From positions 1 to 64,000 of the forward strand of contig CALWZA010000007.1 of the NCBI GenBank assembly GCA_944385905.1: a stretch of 64,000 nucleotides of DNA, given 5' to 3'. The stretch is from an uncultured Clostridia bacterium (GTDB lineage Bacteria > Bacillota > Clostridia > Oscillospirales > Ruminococcaceae). Both the position numbers and the translations under genes were made by a program. Position 1 is the first letter of the stretch, and each line of letters begins with the position of its first letter. Of the stretch, positions 42,474-52,424 are shown piece by piece. The notes under the pieces are model-generated. The model did not search any database and had not been told where the DNA came from. It saw only the letters and a list, made by a program, of their open reading frames with translations.

Positions 42474-44411
42474 TTAATTTTCCTGTTTAGGTTCTTCCTG
42501 AACCTCTTCATGTGATTCCGCGTCAATATTGCTTATTTCAGGCTGAGTTTCAGGGGTGTCATTTTTAATTTCGCCTCTCATCAGCTTATAGAAGGTTGCG
42601 CCGTCAATCTTCTCATGCTCCATAAGATATTTCGCAACCGTATGAAGCTGGTCAAGATGCTCTGACAGGATGTCTTCCGCCGACTGGAAAGCGTCCTCAA
42701 TTATTGCTCTCATTTCGCTGTCAATTTCGGTGGCAACGTGTTCGGAATAATTCTTATTAGCTGTATAGTCCCTGCCCAAGAACACTTCCCTCTCGTCGTT
42801 TCCGTAAACGATAGGTCCGAGCTTTTCGCTGAAGCCGTAGCGTGTCACCATGCTTCTTGCCGTGCTTGTAGCTCTTTCAAGGTCGTTTGAAGCTCCGGTT
42901 GATATATCGTCAAGTATAAGTTTCTCAGCCACGCGTCCGCCGAGCAGAACAACAATAGAATCACGCATTTCCCTCTTGCTGACATATGATTTGTCCTTTT
43001 CGGGAAGATGCATTGTATATCCTCCTGCCTGACCTCTAGGAATAATCGAAACCTGATGTACCTTATCCTGTGACTGACAGTAATAGGTACAAATTGCGTG
43101 ACCTGCCTCATGATAAGCGGTAAGGCGCTTTTCATCTTCATTTATTACTTTTGATTTTTTTTCCGGACCGACGATTACCTTTACGGCCGCTTCCTCAAGG
43201 TCTTCTTTAGTTATTGCTTTCTTTCCTTTTCTTGCAGCAAGCAAAGCGCCCTCATTAGTGAGATTTTCAAGATCTGCGCCGGTAAATCCAACCGTTTCCT
43301 TGGCTATAGTCTTCAAATCAACGTCGGGTGCGAGAGGTTTATTTTTTGTATGAACTTTAAGAATTTCCTCTCTTCCCTTAACGTCGGGATAGTTAACGTA
43401 AATCTGCCTGTCAAAACGTCCCGGGCGCAAAAGCGCTGGGTCAAGCACGTCACGGCGGTTTGTAGCCGCCATTACTATTACGTTTTCATTGCCTACAAAT
43501 CCATCCATCTCAACAAGGAGCTGATTCAGGGTCTGCTCACGCTCGTCGTTTCCTCCGCCTAAGCCTGCGCCTCTCTGTCTTCCGACGGCGTCAATTTCAT
43601 CGATGAAAATAATTGCAGGAGCAGCTTTTTTAGCCTGTTCAAACAAATCTCTTACTCGCGAAGCTCCGACTCCGACAAACATCTCGACAAAATCCGAACC
43701 TGAAATCGAGAAAAACGGGGCATTCGCCTCGCCGGCAACAGCTCTTGCGAGAAGAGTTTTTCCTGTACCCGGAGGTCCCAAAAGAAGCACGCCTTTAGGA
43801 ACTCTTGCTCCAAGCTCGGAATATTTCTTTGAGTCTTTTAAAAATCCGACTATCTCTCTTAGCTCTTCCTTTTCTTCATCGGCTCCGGCAACATCTTCGA
43901 ACGTAACCTTTTTAGCATTGCTCTGAAGGCTTCGTGTATTAGCCTTTCCGAAGGAGTTAAGCTTGCCTGTGCCGGCTGCGTTTTTCATCATGAAAACTAT
44001 TATGAATACAGTTACTCCAAAAAATCCTACCGTCATCAGCAAATTCAGCCAAAAACTGTTGTCCTGAATCTTTTTTAAATTATATTTCAGCGGTGCGTCG
44101 GGGTGAGCCTCGTTGTAGGCCTCACGGTAATTATAGTTATCGTTAAAAAGCTCCGACATAAACACCGACACATTCGGAATCTCATATGATATCTCCTGCT
44201 CTTCGCCCTCAACCTTCATCTGAAGGCTTCCGGTTCCCAAGTCAAGAGTAAATTCCGAAACCTTTAAATCGTCAAAGTACTGCATTACCTGCGACAAGTC
44301 CATACTGTTCTCGGCGCGGCTCATCCTTTGAAATACATATACCAGCCCTGATATGACCAGTGCAGTGACAAGCAGATATATCAATGCTCCTTTATTATTC
44401 TTCTGTTTCAA
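42474..44411 (-). CDS. ftsH: ATP-dependent zinc metalloprotease FtsH
   Basis: FtsH degrades membrane and regulatory proteins. The 645-residue protein has two N-terminal helices (about 8-27 and 115-137) around an extracytoplasmic domain, then the AAA module with GPPGTGKT near 213-220, DEIDAVG, and the SRH block; the protease domain carries the zinc site HEAGH near 434. The C-terminus is an acidic tail ([10 protein letters not shown]). It ends a large operon and is followed by a terminator. The hpt gene upstream is 20 bases away; this tilS-hpt-ftsH order is common in Firmicutes. Confidence 0.98.
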   Translation of the reverse strand: MKQKNNKGALIYLLVTALVISGLVYVFQRMSRAENSMDLSQVMQYFDDLKVSEFTLDLGTGSLQMKVEGEEQEISYEIPNVSVFMSELFNDNYNYREAYNEAHPDAPLKYNLKKIQDNSFWLNLLMTVGFFGVTVFIIVFMMKNAAGTGKLNSFGKANTRSLQSNAKKVTFEDVAGADEEKEELREIVGFLKDSKKYSELGARVPKGVLLLGPPGTGKTLLARAVAGEANAPFFSISGSDFVEMFVGVGASRVRDLFEQAKKAAPAIIFIDEIDAVGRQRGAGLGGGNDEREQTLNQLLVEMDGFVGNENVIVMAATNRRDVLDPALLRPGRFDRQIYVNYPDVKGREEILKVHTKNKPLAPDVDLKTIAKETVGFTGADLENLTNEGALLAARKGKKAITKEDLEEAAVKVIVGPEKKSKVINEDEKRLTAYHEAGHAICTYYCQSQDKVHQVSIIPRGQAGGYTMHLPEKDKSYVSKREMRDSIVVLLGGRVAEKLILDDISTGASNDLERATSTARSMVTRYGFSEKLGPIVYGNDEREVFLGRDYTANKNYSEHVATEIDSEMRAIIEDAFQSAEDILSEHLDQLHTVAKYLMEHEKIDGATFYKLMRGEIKNDTPETQPEISNIDAESHEEVQEEPKQEN

Positions 44412-44431
44412 AAAAGTCTACCTCACAATTC

Positions 44432-44947
44432 TCAGAGTATAACCTCTCCGACATAGTCAAGATTTCTGTAATTTTCATCATAATCGAGTCCGTACCCGAC
44501 AACAAACTTGTTTTCTATTGTAAAACAGCTGTAATCAGCGTCTATCTCAACTACTCTTCCTCCGGGTTTATCCAGAAAAACGGCTATTTTCACACTCTCC
44601 GCTCCATCGTTTTTAAAACGCTCCTTAAGCGCTTTCAATGTTCTGCCCGTATCGAGTATATCTTCAACAATGATAACATGTTTTCCTTTAATGTCAAGCT
44701 CATAGTCCATTTTAATATTGACTATTCCGGTACTTGAGCTTCCGACATAACTTTTGCAGTGCAAAAAATCAAGATGCAGCGGTATAGTCATTGCACGAAC
44801 CAAATCAGCCATGAATATAAAAGCTCCCTTTAACACCCCAACAACTACTACATCTTTGCCCGAGTACTCATCAGAAAGACATTTGCCGAGTTCAGCTACT
44901 TTTTTTTCTATCTCATCTTTTGATATCATTACTCTAATGTCATTCAT
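44432..44947 (-). CDS. hpt: Hypoxanthine phosphoribosyltransferase
   Basis: Hpt salvages hypoxanthine and guanine to IMP and GMP. The 171-residue protein has VGVLKGAFIFMADL, the PRPP site GKHVIIVEDILDTGRTL (near residue 88), and the C-terminal VGYGLDYDENYRNL typical of Firmicute Hpt proteins. The ATG at 44947 is chosen because AAGGAG lies 8 bases upstream, while an in-frame ATG at 44968 lacks one. It sits between tilS and ftsH, a conserved order. Confidence 0.97.
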   Translation of the reverse strand: MNDIRVMISKDEIEKKVAELGKCLSDEYSGKDVVVVGVLKGAFIFMADLVRAMTIPLHLDFLHCKSYVGSSSTGIVNIKMDYELDIKGKHVIIVEDILDTGRTLKALKERFKNDGAESVKIAVFLDKPGGRVVEIDADYSCFTIENKFVVGYGLDYDENYRNLDYVGEVIL

Positions 44948-44976
44948 AGCAATCTCCTTAACTGTCATGCCTAAAT

Positions 44977-46287
44977 TTATCCTTCAATTTCAACAGTCAT
45001 TATCCGTTTTGTTTCCTCACAGCACTTTACTCTGTCCGCACAGCCAAATCCTTCAACCCAAAAAAGTCCGGCGTCATCTTCAAGCATCAAACGAGTACCT
45101 CTTTTATCCTTTTCAACAGAAGATCCAAAAAGCTTTTTTACGCTTGACGTAAAATTTCTGCCGCACAATTTTATCCTGTCGCCGTCTTTTTTGTTGCGAG
45201 CAAATACCGTTCCTTTTAGTTTATCACAATCGACCAAGGAATTTGCAAACTTTTTGTTAATATTGCAAGCGTTTATATTTACATTTTTTATTATAACCTT
45301 TCTTCCCGCAAAATCAAACATTTTATTTTCAATAACCGGAATTTTTATTTGCAAAACAATATTATTATTCTCGTGATTAAACCTCAATATGCCATTTTCG
45401 GAAACTGCGTAGATATGATTTTTTATATTCAGCTTTCCGCCTTTTCTTATCAATTTAATCAGCCTATTTATTTTTTCATATGACGGCTCAACTCCTTCAG
45501 ACACCAGAGCTGTTTTAATTACTCTTGCGGCTGAAGCGTCGCTCAAATCGACCGATGAAAAATCATACCCTCCGGTTATCTTTATCTTTTCAGCCAAACT
45601 TCTTTCGGCTTTGTCAAGCACGGCGTTTTCAGCCCGAAGCGTTTCAAGAGTCTGACAAAAGGTTTTCATCAGGTTTGGGTTTATTCTCATAAGCTCAGGC
45701 ACAACATTCAGGCGGATTATATTTCGGCTGCAATCATCCACAAAATTTGTCTTGTCGGTTACATAATCCTGTCCCTCTGCCTTTAAATATTGTTCAATCT
45801 CAGCTCGTGAACATTCAATCAAAGGTCTGATATAACAATCTCTGACAGGAGGAATTGAACACAAGCCTTTAAGTCCGGTTCCCCTTATAAGATTAAAAAC
45901 AGCTGTTTCAAAACAGTCTGACAGGGTATGGGCGGTTGCTATTTTTCCACCGTCGCGAACTTCCTCAAACGCGTTGTATCTTAATTTTCTTGCGCCCTCC
46001 TCAAGGGACAAACCATTTTTTTCACAGTAATCGGCGACATTTACGCTTATCACTGTCAGTTCAACGCCGAGCTTTTTACAAAGTTCTCTGCAAAAAACCT
46101 CATCTGCGTCGCTGTCAGAGCCCCTCAAGTTGTGATTTACATGAACCGCCGAGACGTCATATCCTAGTTCTTTTAATGCAAAAAGCAGTGAAACGCTGTC
46201 CGCTCCGCCCGAAAGCGCAGCGACAACCTTTTCACCGCCGGAAAGCATATTAAATTTTTTTATTGTTTGCTTAACTTTTTCTATCAT
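44977..46287 (-). CDS. tilS: tRNA(Ile)-lysidine synthetase
   Basis: TilS converts the wobble cytidine of tRNA(Ile2) to lysidine, so the tRNA reads AUA. The 436-residue protein has the PP-loop SGGADS (residues 26-31) after MIEKVKQTIKKFNMLSGGEK, the HVNHNLRG block, ATAHTLSDCFETAVFNLIRGTGLKGL and the C-terminal substrate-binding domain (RTKKDGDRIKLCG-like sequence ARNKKDGDRIKL). dnaB ends only one base before its start and hpt follows 29 bases after its stop. Confidence 0.95.
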   Translation of the reverse strand: MIEKVKQTIKKFNMLSGGEKVVAALSGGADSVSLLFALKELGYDVSAVHVNHNLRGSDSDADEVFCRELCKKLGVELTVISVNVADYCEKNGLSLEEGARKLRYNAFEEVRDGGKIATAHTLSDCFETAVFNLIRGTGLKGLCSIPPVRDCYIRPLIECSRAEIEQYLKAEGQDYVTDKTNFVDDCSRNIIRLNVVPELMRINPNLMKTFCQTLETLRAENAVLDKAERSLAEKIKITGGYDFSSVDLSDASAARVIKTALVSEGVEPSYEKINRLIKLIRKGGKLNIKNHIYAVSENGILRFNHENNNIVLQIKIPVIENKMFDFAGRKVIIKNVNINACNINKKFANSLVDCDKLKGTVFARNKKDGDRIKLCGRNFTSSVKKLFGSSVEKDKRGTRLMLEDDAGLFWVEGFGCADRVKCCEETKRIMTVEIEG

Positions 46288-46288
46288 A

Positions 46289-47644
46289 CTAAGTCCTGTT
46301 TATCTCAAGATTTCGGAACAAGGTATACTCGCCGAGCCATGCCAACGACACAGTTCCCGTTTCACCATGACGGTTTTTTGCAACTATACACTCAGAAACC
46401 GACTGGTCTGCCGATTGCTGATTATAGTATGCGTCACGATACAAAAACAGTATTATGTCCGCATCCTGCTCAATCGAGCCGGATTCACGAAGGTCTGAGA
46501 GCATCGGTCTGTGATCCTGTCTGCTCTCCGGGCTTCTTGAAAGCTGCGACAGGCATATTACCGGCACATTGAGCTCTTTCGCCATCAGTTTAAGCTGACG
46601 GGTTATCTCCGAGACTTCGGTAACACGGTTTGTGTGCCTGTTAGGGCTCTCCATAAGCTGCAGATAATCTATAACAACAAGGCCTAAATTTCTCATTCGC
46701 CTAAGCTTTGCTTTCATTTGCGGTACGGTAACTCCGGCAGTGTCGTCGATATATATCTGCATCTGAGACAAAGCGTCTGCCGCCTCCGCAAGCTTCAGCC
46801 AATCATCCTGCGTAACCATGCCGCTTCTCAATACATTGTTGGACACAAGCGCCTCCGAAGACAGCATCCTTGTCACAAGCTGCTCCTTTCCCATTTCGAG
46901 AGAGAACACTGCGACATCTTTTTTTAAATCCCTGCGGCATACATTTGCGACTATATTAAGGGCAAACGCAGACTTTCCCATTCCGGGTCTTGCCGCAACT
47001 ATAATCAAATCAGAGTTGTTTAAACCTGTAGTATAGTTGTCGAGCATTGAAAAACCTGTTCGTGCGCCCTGAAACTGTTCCTTTTCCTCACTTGAAAGCT
47101 TCTGTATTCTGTCGTACGCCGTGAATACGATATCGCTGATTTTTGTAAGACCGTCGATTTCCTTTCCCTGTCTTATATCGTATATTTTCTGCTCTGCCAG
47201 ATCAAGAAGCTGTGAAGCTTCCGTGTCGCCGCCCGTCGCTGTGTCTATTATTTCCTTAGAGGCGTTTATCAAAGCTCTGATATAATACTTTTCCTCGACA
47301 ATTTTGCAGTAGCTTTCGATATTAGCAACAGTCGGCACACTTTCCATAATGCCTTTGAGATATGTTTTTGCCATCGCGGATGTCTCAAAAACTCCGGCTT
47401 CGACCGCTTCGTTCATAACTGTGATTATATCGGCAGTTTTTCCGTTAGAAAACATCCTTAAAATTATTGTAAATATCTCTCTGTGCTGTTCACGGTAAAA
47501 GCTTTCCGGTTTAAGATGAATAACGGCGGTCGGTATAACGTCGGGATTTAAAAGCAAAGCGCCCAAAACTGTCTGCTCAGCCTCAAGGCTGTAAGGCAGT
47601 TCGTTTCCGAGAAACTCCGCTCCCGTTAAATTGTCCTCAGCCAT
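46289..47644 (-). CDS. dnaB: Replicative DNA helicase
   Basis: The 451-residue hexameric helicase has the N-terminal domain PYSLEAEQTVLGALLLNPDVI and the RecA-like core with IIVAARPGMGKSAFALNI (Walker A, Lys224), VVIDYLQLM (Walker B) and SQLSRSPESRQDHRPMLSDLRESGSIEQDADIILFLYR. In Firmicutes this gene is often named dnaC. The ATG at 47644 is chosen because AAAGGAG lies 8 bases upstream; the in-frame GTG at 47662 overlaps that ribosome site. It is one base away from tilS and 38 bases after rplI; rplI-dnaB is a classic order. Confidence 0.97.
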   Translation of the reverse strand: MAEDNLTGAEFLGNELPYSLEAEQTVLGALLLNPDVIPTAVIHLKPESFYREQHREIFTIILRMFSNGKTADIITVMNEAVEAGVFETSAMAKTYLKGIMESVPTVANIESYCKIVEEKYYIRALINASKEIIDTATGGDTEASQLLDLAEQKIYDIRQGKEIDGLTKISDIVFTAYDRIQKLSSEEKEQFQGARTGFSMLDNYTTGLNNSDLIIVAARPGMGKSAFALNIVANVCRRDLKKDVAVFSLEMGKEQLVTRMLSSEALVSNNVLRSGMVTQDDWLKLAEAADALSQMQIYIDDTAGVTVPQMKAKLRRMRNLGLVVIDYLQLMESPNRHTNRVTEVSEITRQLKLMAKELNVPVICLSQLSRSPESRQDHRPMLSDLRESGSIEQDADIILFLYRDAYYNQQSADQSVSECIVAKNRHGETGTVSLAWLGEYTLFRNLEINRT

Positions 47645-47682
47645 ATCAACCGCTCCTTTCACATTAATTAAAACTCACCGAA

Positions 47683-48129
47683 TTATTCTTCCTCAACACG
47701 AACCTTCATTTTGCAGGAAACGCCCTGTGTGAATTTGATTTCGCACTCATAATCGCCGTAAGCCTTGATGTCAATGTTTGTAGATATTTTCTTCTTGTCA
47801 AGCTCTACGTTATACTGCTCTTTAATAGCATCAGCGATAGTGGCGTTTGTAACAGCGCCGAACAGTTTTCCGCCCTGACCTGCCTTAGCTTTAATTATTA
47901 CATCCTTGTTTTCAAGAATTTTAACTGTCTCCAATGCGTTTTCCTTAGCAACATCAAGCCTATGCTGTTCGGAAGCTTTTTTTCCTGCGATGTCGTTTAA
48001 GTTTTTAGCATTAGCCTCAACCGCAAGACCCTGAGGAAATAAAAAGTTTCTTGCGTAGCCATCTGCAACATTTAAAATAGTTCCCGCTTTTCCTGAGCCT
48101 TTTACGTCTTTTAACAATACTACTTTCAT
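47683..48129 (-). CDS. rplI: 50S ribosomal protein L9
   Basis: L9 stabilises the L1 stalk region of the 50S subunit. The 148-residue protein starts with the N-domain [20 protein letters not shown] and [19 protein letters not shown], then has the long connecting helix and C-domain with [20 protein letters not shown]. It sits in the conserved gdpP-rplI-dnaB order. A good ribosome site (AAGGGGA) is 9 bases upstream. Confidence 0.98.
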   Translation of the reverse strand: MKVVLLKDVKGSGKAGTILNVADGYARNFLFPQGLAVEANAKNLNDIAGKKASEQHRLDVAKENALETVKILENKDVIIKAKAGQGGKLFGAVTNATIADAIKEQYNVELDKKKISTNIDIKAYGDYECEIKFTQGVSCKMKVRVEEE

Positions 48130-48142
48130 AATAGCACTCCCC

Positions 48143-50104
48143 TTAACCTTTTATAAGAAAATCTTCTATTGCCTTTTTAACCGCTATCTTTCCTTCCTCA
48201 ACTGTTGTGTTGTACAGCTGAGCGCCTGCCATTGTCTGGTGTCCCCCGCCGCCGATAGCCTCCATAATCAGCTGAACGTTGAAAACTCCCATTGAACGCG
48301 CTGAAACATTGACTACTCCATCAACTTTATATATAACAAACGAAGCCTTTACCCCTATGATACCTAAAAGTTCGTCAGCTGCCTGAGGAGCAGCAATTCT
48401 CAGCTCCTGAGCCTGCGATACCGTGCTGGCGATAGCACAGCTGTGAAAAATTTCAGCGCTTTCTATCAAAAGGCTCTTTTCCTGATAGGTCTCAATTGAA
48501 TTTGAGAACAGTTCCTTTACAGCTACCGTGTCGGCTCCGAGCTTTCGAAGATATGCGGCAGCCTCAAAGGTTCTGACTCCTGCCCGCATTACAAAGTTTT
48601 TAGTATCGAGCATGATTCCCGAAAGCAGCGCCTCTGCTTCTGTTGACGAAATAGAACAGCTCTCTCCGAAATACTGTATCAACTCCGAAACCATTTCTGA
48701 TGCGGAAGAAGCGAACGGCTCGTGGAAAAATATTACAGCGTTATCAATGTAGTTGACCATTTTTCTGTGATGATCTATTACAACTACGCTCTTGCAGCTT
48801 TTATACAGTTCGGGGCTGTCAAGAAAATCAGGATTATGCGTATCTACGATAATAAGCAGCGAGTTCTCGGTAAGCATTGAGTTTGCTTCTTCAGGTGTCA
48901 CCACTATATCGTTAAGATTTCTTGATGCCACATAGTCAAGCAGAGTTTTCGCCAGGGATTTCTCGCTGTTTAGAGCGACATAAGCTTTTTTGCCCATACT
49001 TCTCAGCGCTCCGCACAATCCGATAGACGAACCTACGCTGTCAAGATCTCCGTATCTGTGACCCATGATAAACACATCGCCGCTTGCGCTCGCTAGTTCT
49101 TTAAGGGCGGTTGCAATGATCCTTGTTTTAACTTTTGTCTGCTTTTCAATGCCCTTAGATACTCCTCCGAAAAACTCAAAGCCCATATCGGTTTTCAATG
49201 CCGCTTGGTCTCCTCCGCGCCCCAAACACATATCTAGCGCCTGTTTGGCAAACTGATAGCTTTCAGACAGGGTTTTCGAACCGTGCCCAACTCCAATGGA
49301 CAGCGTGACCGACAGGCGGTCGTTGACCATTATTTGCCGTGCTTTATCTAGAATGTCAAATCTGCTTTCTATAAGCTTTGCCAGATGACGTTCTTCGATT
49401 ACAACTATAAATTTATCATTTGAAACTTTATTAATTATTCCGTTTGTATTGGCCATAAAATTTTCAAAAAGCTGTTCAAGCTGAACCAGTATATGAGCCT
49501 TATTGCTTTCTTTTACATTTGAAAGCATATCGTCGTAATTATCAATCATGATAATCATTACGGTCTTTGCAGAAAGCCTTGTCTCGTTTTGCAGAAGCAC
49601 ATAATCCGTTACGTCCTCAAAGCTCACCATTGCAAGGTTAATATTATCGTCGTGCGGCCTTGTGGCAAGCACACGGTAATATTTTTCTGAAAAACATATT
49701 ATCCTGTTACTGTCACCTATCAGATTCTTTACTGATGTGCCTATCAAATCACGTATATGTAGGCCGTACGCCTTATCATTGCCGACAAGACGTTCCTCAA
49801 AAAGCCTGTTATACCATATTACAACATCGTGCTCATCAACTATTACAGCAGGAGACGGATAATGGTACAGCGTTTCCCTTTCGGTAGTAGCTATATCCTT
49901 ATCCATTTTTGTCACATATTTTTTTAAATTCCTTCCGTATATAAAAGTCAGAATTATTACGCCCAGAGACGAAGCTGTCAGCACGGCTAAAAGTATCCAT
50001 GAGAATGCCTTTTCAGAATTAAAGTTATTTAATACCGACACAAATCCACACAGTCCCGCTATAAACACAAACGCCTGATATAAGGCGCCGCTGCGCATTT
50101 TCAT
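48143..50104 (-). CDS. gdpP: Cyclic-di-AMP phosphodiesterase GdpP
   Basis: GdpP hydrolyses c-di-AMP to pApA, affecting wall homeostasis and potassium handling. The 653-residue protein has two N-terminal helices (about 7-57), a degenerate PAS region (about 80-160), a degenerate GGDEF domain (about 170-300, with no GGDEF motif) and the DHH/DHHA1 phosphodiesterase domain: [38 protein letters not shown], and the [11 protein letters not shown] near the C-terminus. This order is the canonical GdpP plan. It sits between rnj and rplI as in many Firmicutes. Confidence 0.96.
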   Translation of the reverse strand: MKMRSGALYQAFVFIAGLCGFVSVLNNFNSEKAFSWILLAVLTASSLGVIILTFIYGRNLKKYVTKMDKDIATTERETLYHYPSPAVIVDEHDVVIWYNRLFEERLVGNDKAYGLHIRDLIGTSVKNLIGDSNRIICFSEKYYRVLATRPHDDNINLAMVSFEDVTDYVLLQNETRLSAKTVMIIMIDNYDDMLSNVKESNKAHILVQLEQLFENFMANTNGIINKVSNDKFIVVIEERHLAKLIESRFDILDKARQIMVNDRLSVTLSIGVGHGSKTLSESYQFAKQALDMCLGRGGDQAALKTDMGFEFFGGVSKGIEKQTKVKTRIIATALKELASASGDVFIMGHRYGDLDSVGSSIGLCGALRSMGKKAYVALNSEKSLAKTLLDYVASRNLNDIVVTPEEANSMLTENSLLIIVDTHNPDFLDSPELYKSCKSVVVIDHHRKMVNYIDNAVIFFHEPFASSASEMVSELIQYFGESCSISSTEAEALLSGIMLDTKNFVMRAGVRTFEAAAYLRKLGADTVAVKELFSNSIETYQEKSLLIESAEIFHSCAIASTVSQAQELRIAAPQAADELLGIIGVKASFVIYKVDGVVNVSARSMGVFNVQLIMEAIGGGGHQTMAGAQLYNTTVEEGKIAVKKAIEDFLIKG

Positions 50105-50134
50105 TTCTCTGACCGCCTTCCATATTATTTTCTG

Positions 50135-52183
50135 TTATACATCCATTATGATAGGGAGTATCATCGGACTGCGCTTAGTCCTCATATAAATATAGTCGGA
50201 CAGCGCGTCTCTAAGCTTATTTTTTATTGTTGTCCAGTCATGCATATTGTTATCAAGACATTCATGAAGCGTTTTCGACATCAATTCTCTCGACTTGTCC
50301 ATCAGCTCTTCGCTTTCTCTGACGTATACAAAGCCTCTGGAAACGACTTCAGGTCCGGATATCACTTCTTTCGTTGACCGGCTTATTGCCGCTACGACTA
50401 TTATTAATCCATCCTGAGCCAAATGCTTTCTGTCCCGAAGCACTATAGCTCCTACATCGCCCACTCCGAGTCCGTCAACTAACACCATTCCGGCAGGAAC
50501 CTGACCTGTTACTCTCATTTCCTCACCGTCGGTCTCGATGACATTTCCGATTGAACCTATTATTATATTCTCTCTCGGTATTCCCACTTCGCTTGCCGTG
50601 TTAGCGTGCTTTAACAGATGCTTATATTCGCCGTGCACCGGAATAAAAAACTTAGGCTTTGTCAGTGTAAGCATCATTTTTTGCTCTTCCTGACAGGCGT
50701 GTCCGGAAACATGCACCTCATACATTGCCTCATATACGACCTCTGCTCCCGATTTAAGCAGTTCGTTCACCACTCTTGTAACATACTTTTCGTTTCCGGG
50801 AATCGGGGTAGCAGAAATAATAATAAAGTCCCGGTTAGAAATACTCACCTGCTTATGGTCGTTCATCGCCATTCTTGTAAGTGCCGACATCGGCTCGCCC
50901 TGACTTCCTGTGGTTATAAGAACTATCTTTTCAGGCGGGTAGTTATTCATTGTATTAATGTCGATGATAATGCCGTCGGGAACTTTCAGGTAACCAAGCT
51001 CGATTCCCTTTCCGATGACGTTTATCATGCTCCTTCCGAAAATAGCGACTTTTCTGCCGTATTTGACCGCATTGTCCACTATTTGCTGAACTCGATGTAT
51101 ATTTGACGAGAATGTCGCGATTATTATTCTTTTTCCGTCGGCCCTTGAAAAAAGCTTTTCAAAGCTTTCCCCAACTTTTCTCTCAGATGGTGTGAAGCCC
51201 GGACGCTCTGCGTTTGTCGAGTCGGACATAAGCGCTAACACGCCCTTGCTGCCAAGCTCTGCAAACCGCGCAATGTCTATTATTCCGCCTTCAATCGGCG
51301 TATAATCCACTTTAAAGTCGCCCGTATGAACTATAACACCTGCGGGAGTATGAAAAGCAAGCCCAACCGCGTCAGGAATCGAGTGGTTTACACGAATAAA
51401 CTCAACAGTCATACATCCGAGCTTGACTGTTTGCCTAGGAGTAACTACATTAAGCTTAACGCTTCCGAGCAGTCCGTGCTCTTTTAGCTTACCCTCGACA
51501 AGTCCGACAGTGAGTCCTGTGCCGTATACCGGAACATTTATTTTTTTCAGAAAATAAGGAAGTCCTCCTATATGATCCTCATGTCCGTGTGTCAGAACTA
51601 TTCCTCTTACTTTTTCGGCATTCTTTTCTACATAAGTATAATCGGGTATAACTATATCGACGCCAAACATCTCAGTATCAGGAAACGCCAAGCCGCAGTC
51701 GATGATAACTATATCATCGCCGCACTCTATAACGGTGAAATTTTTTCCGATTTCGTTTAATCCTCCGAGAGGAATTATCTTTACCGGAACTTTTTTTTGA
51801 GTCTGTCTGCGCCTTGGAGTCTGCTTTTTGTTTTGCTTTGCCGGTGATTCTGTCTCAGCAGACTCACGCGGCGAATAATCAGTGCCGGACAGAGCGGCTA
51901 TCGCCTGTCTGATTTGCTGCTGTTTTTCACTGATGCTTTTGACATCTCTGCTTTTTGGCGCAACTCTTCCCTTGTTTTGATTGATCTTTGAGCTGTATGA
52001 GCCTGACGGCTTTTGCTGCCTCTGTGTTTTTTTATTGACTGCTTCATTAGCGTTCTCCGCCGCTTGTGAACCCGGCTTAAGCTTATAACCAGCCTGCCTT
52101 TTTCCGCCGCCCGCACCTGCGCTTAGTTTTTTCTCATTAGAATTTGAAGCCGGCTTTTTCTCCGTGTTGATTTCGTTATTCAT
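50135..52183 (-). CDS. rnj: Ribonuclease J with long disordered N-terminus
   Basis: RNase J is a 5'-3' exo- and endoribonuclease of the beta-CASP family. The core begins at about residue 133 (PVKIIPLGGLNEIGKNFTVIE), has LTHGHEDHIGG (His199-His204), AVFGRSM-type beta-CASP motifs and the RNase J C-terminal domain ending PMILPIIMDV. The first ~130 residues are rich in K, Q, N, R and S and low in hydrophobics, so are probably disordered and may bind RNA or partners. Length 682 against about 555 in B. subtilis. It heads the rnj-gdpP-rplI-dnaB-tilS-hpt-ftsH group, all on one strand with short gaps. Confidence 0.95.
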   Translation of the reverse strand: MNNEINTEKKPASNSNEKKLSAGAGGGKRQAGYKLKPGSQAAENANEAVNKKTQRQQKPSGSYSSKINQNKGRVAPKSRDVKSISEKQQQIRQAIAALSGTDYSPRESAETESPAKQNKKQTPRRRQTQKKVPVKIIPLGGLNEIGKNFTVIECGDDIVIIDCGLAFPDTEMFGVDIVIPDYTYVEKNAEKVRGIVLTHGHEDHIGGLPYFLKKINVPVYGTGLTVGLVEGKLKEHGLLGSVKLNVVTPRQTVKLGCMTVEFIRVNHSIPDAVGLAFHTPAGVIVHTGDFKVDYTPIEGGIIDIARFAELGSKGVLALMSDSTNAERPGFTPSERKVGESFEKLFSRADGKRIIIATFSSNIHRVQQIVDNAVKYGRKVAIFGRSMINVIGKGIELGYLKVPDGIIIDINTMNNYPPEKIVLITTGSQGEPMSALTRMAMNDHKQVSISNRDFIIISATPIPGNEKYVTRVVNELLKSGAEVVYEAMYEVHVSGHACQEEQKMMLTLTKPKFFIPVHGEYKHLLKHANTASEVGIPRENIIIGSIGNVIETDGEEMRVTGQVPAGMVLVDGLGVGDVGAIVLRDRKHLAQDGLIIVVAAISRSTKEVISGPEVVSRGFVYVRESEELMDKSRELMSKTLHECLDNNMHDWTTIKNKLRDALSDYIYMRTKRSPMILPIIMDV

Positions 52184-52201
52184 AGAACCTCTTTCCGTTG
52201 T

Positions 52202-52217
52202 TTCAGCAAGCTGAAAT
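52202..52217 (-). promoter_or_regulatory. Small hairpin just upstream of rnj
   Basis: TTTCAGC and GCTGAAA (about 52201-52217) form a 7-bp hairpin directly in front of the ribosome site of rnj. It might influence translation or mRNA stability. Confidence 0.4.
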
Positions 52218-52269
52218 CAATTTACATTAATAACACAGACCATGTTTTAATTAACATATGACTGCGCAC

Positions 52270-52310
52270 AAAGATAAAGACGGTGCTAACGTTCCGCCGC
52301 CTTTACCTTT
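52270..52310. terminator. Stem-loop downstream of the nucleotidyltransferase gene
   Basis: The 14-bp arms 52270-52283 and 52297-52310 pair fully with two G-U pairs around a 13-base loop. The T-run is short, so it may be a terminator or an RNA-stability element. Confidence 0.55.
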
Positions 52311-52424
52311 ATACGATTTTGCTATTAATTTATTCACGTGATCTCAGCACAGTATATTTTTATTTTTTATTAACAAATAATGCGTTTGACATTCAAAAAC
52401 CGAACAAATATATTTATTAATATA

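Noticed and set aside
50618-51106. 162-codon plus-strand frame rich in Cys, His and Leu
   Set aside because: It lies wholly antisense to rnj, and has no promoter or ribosome site.
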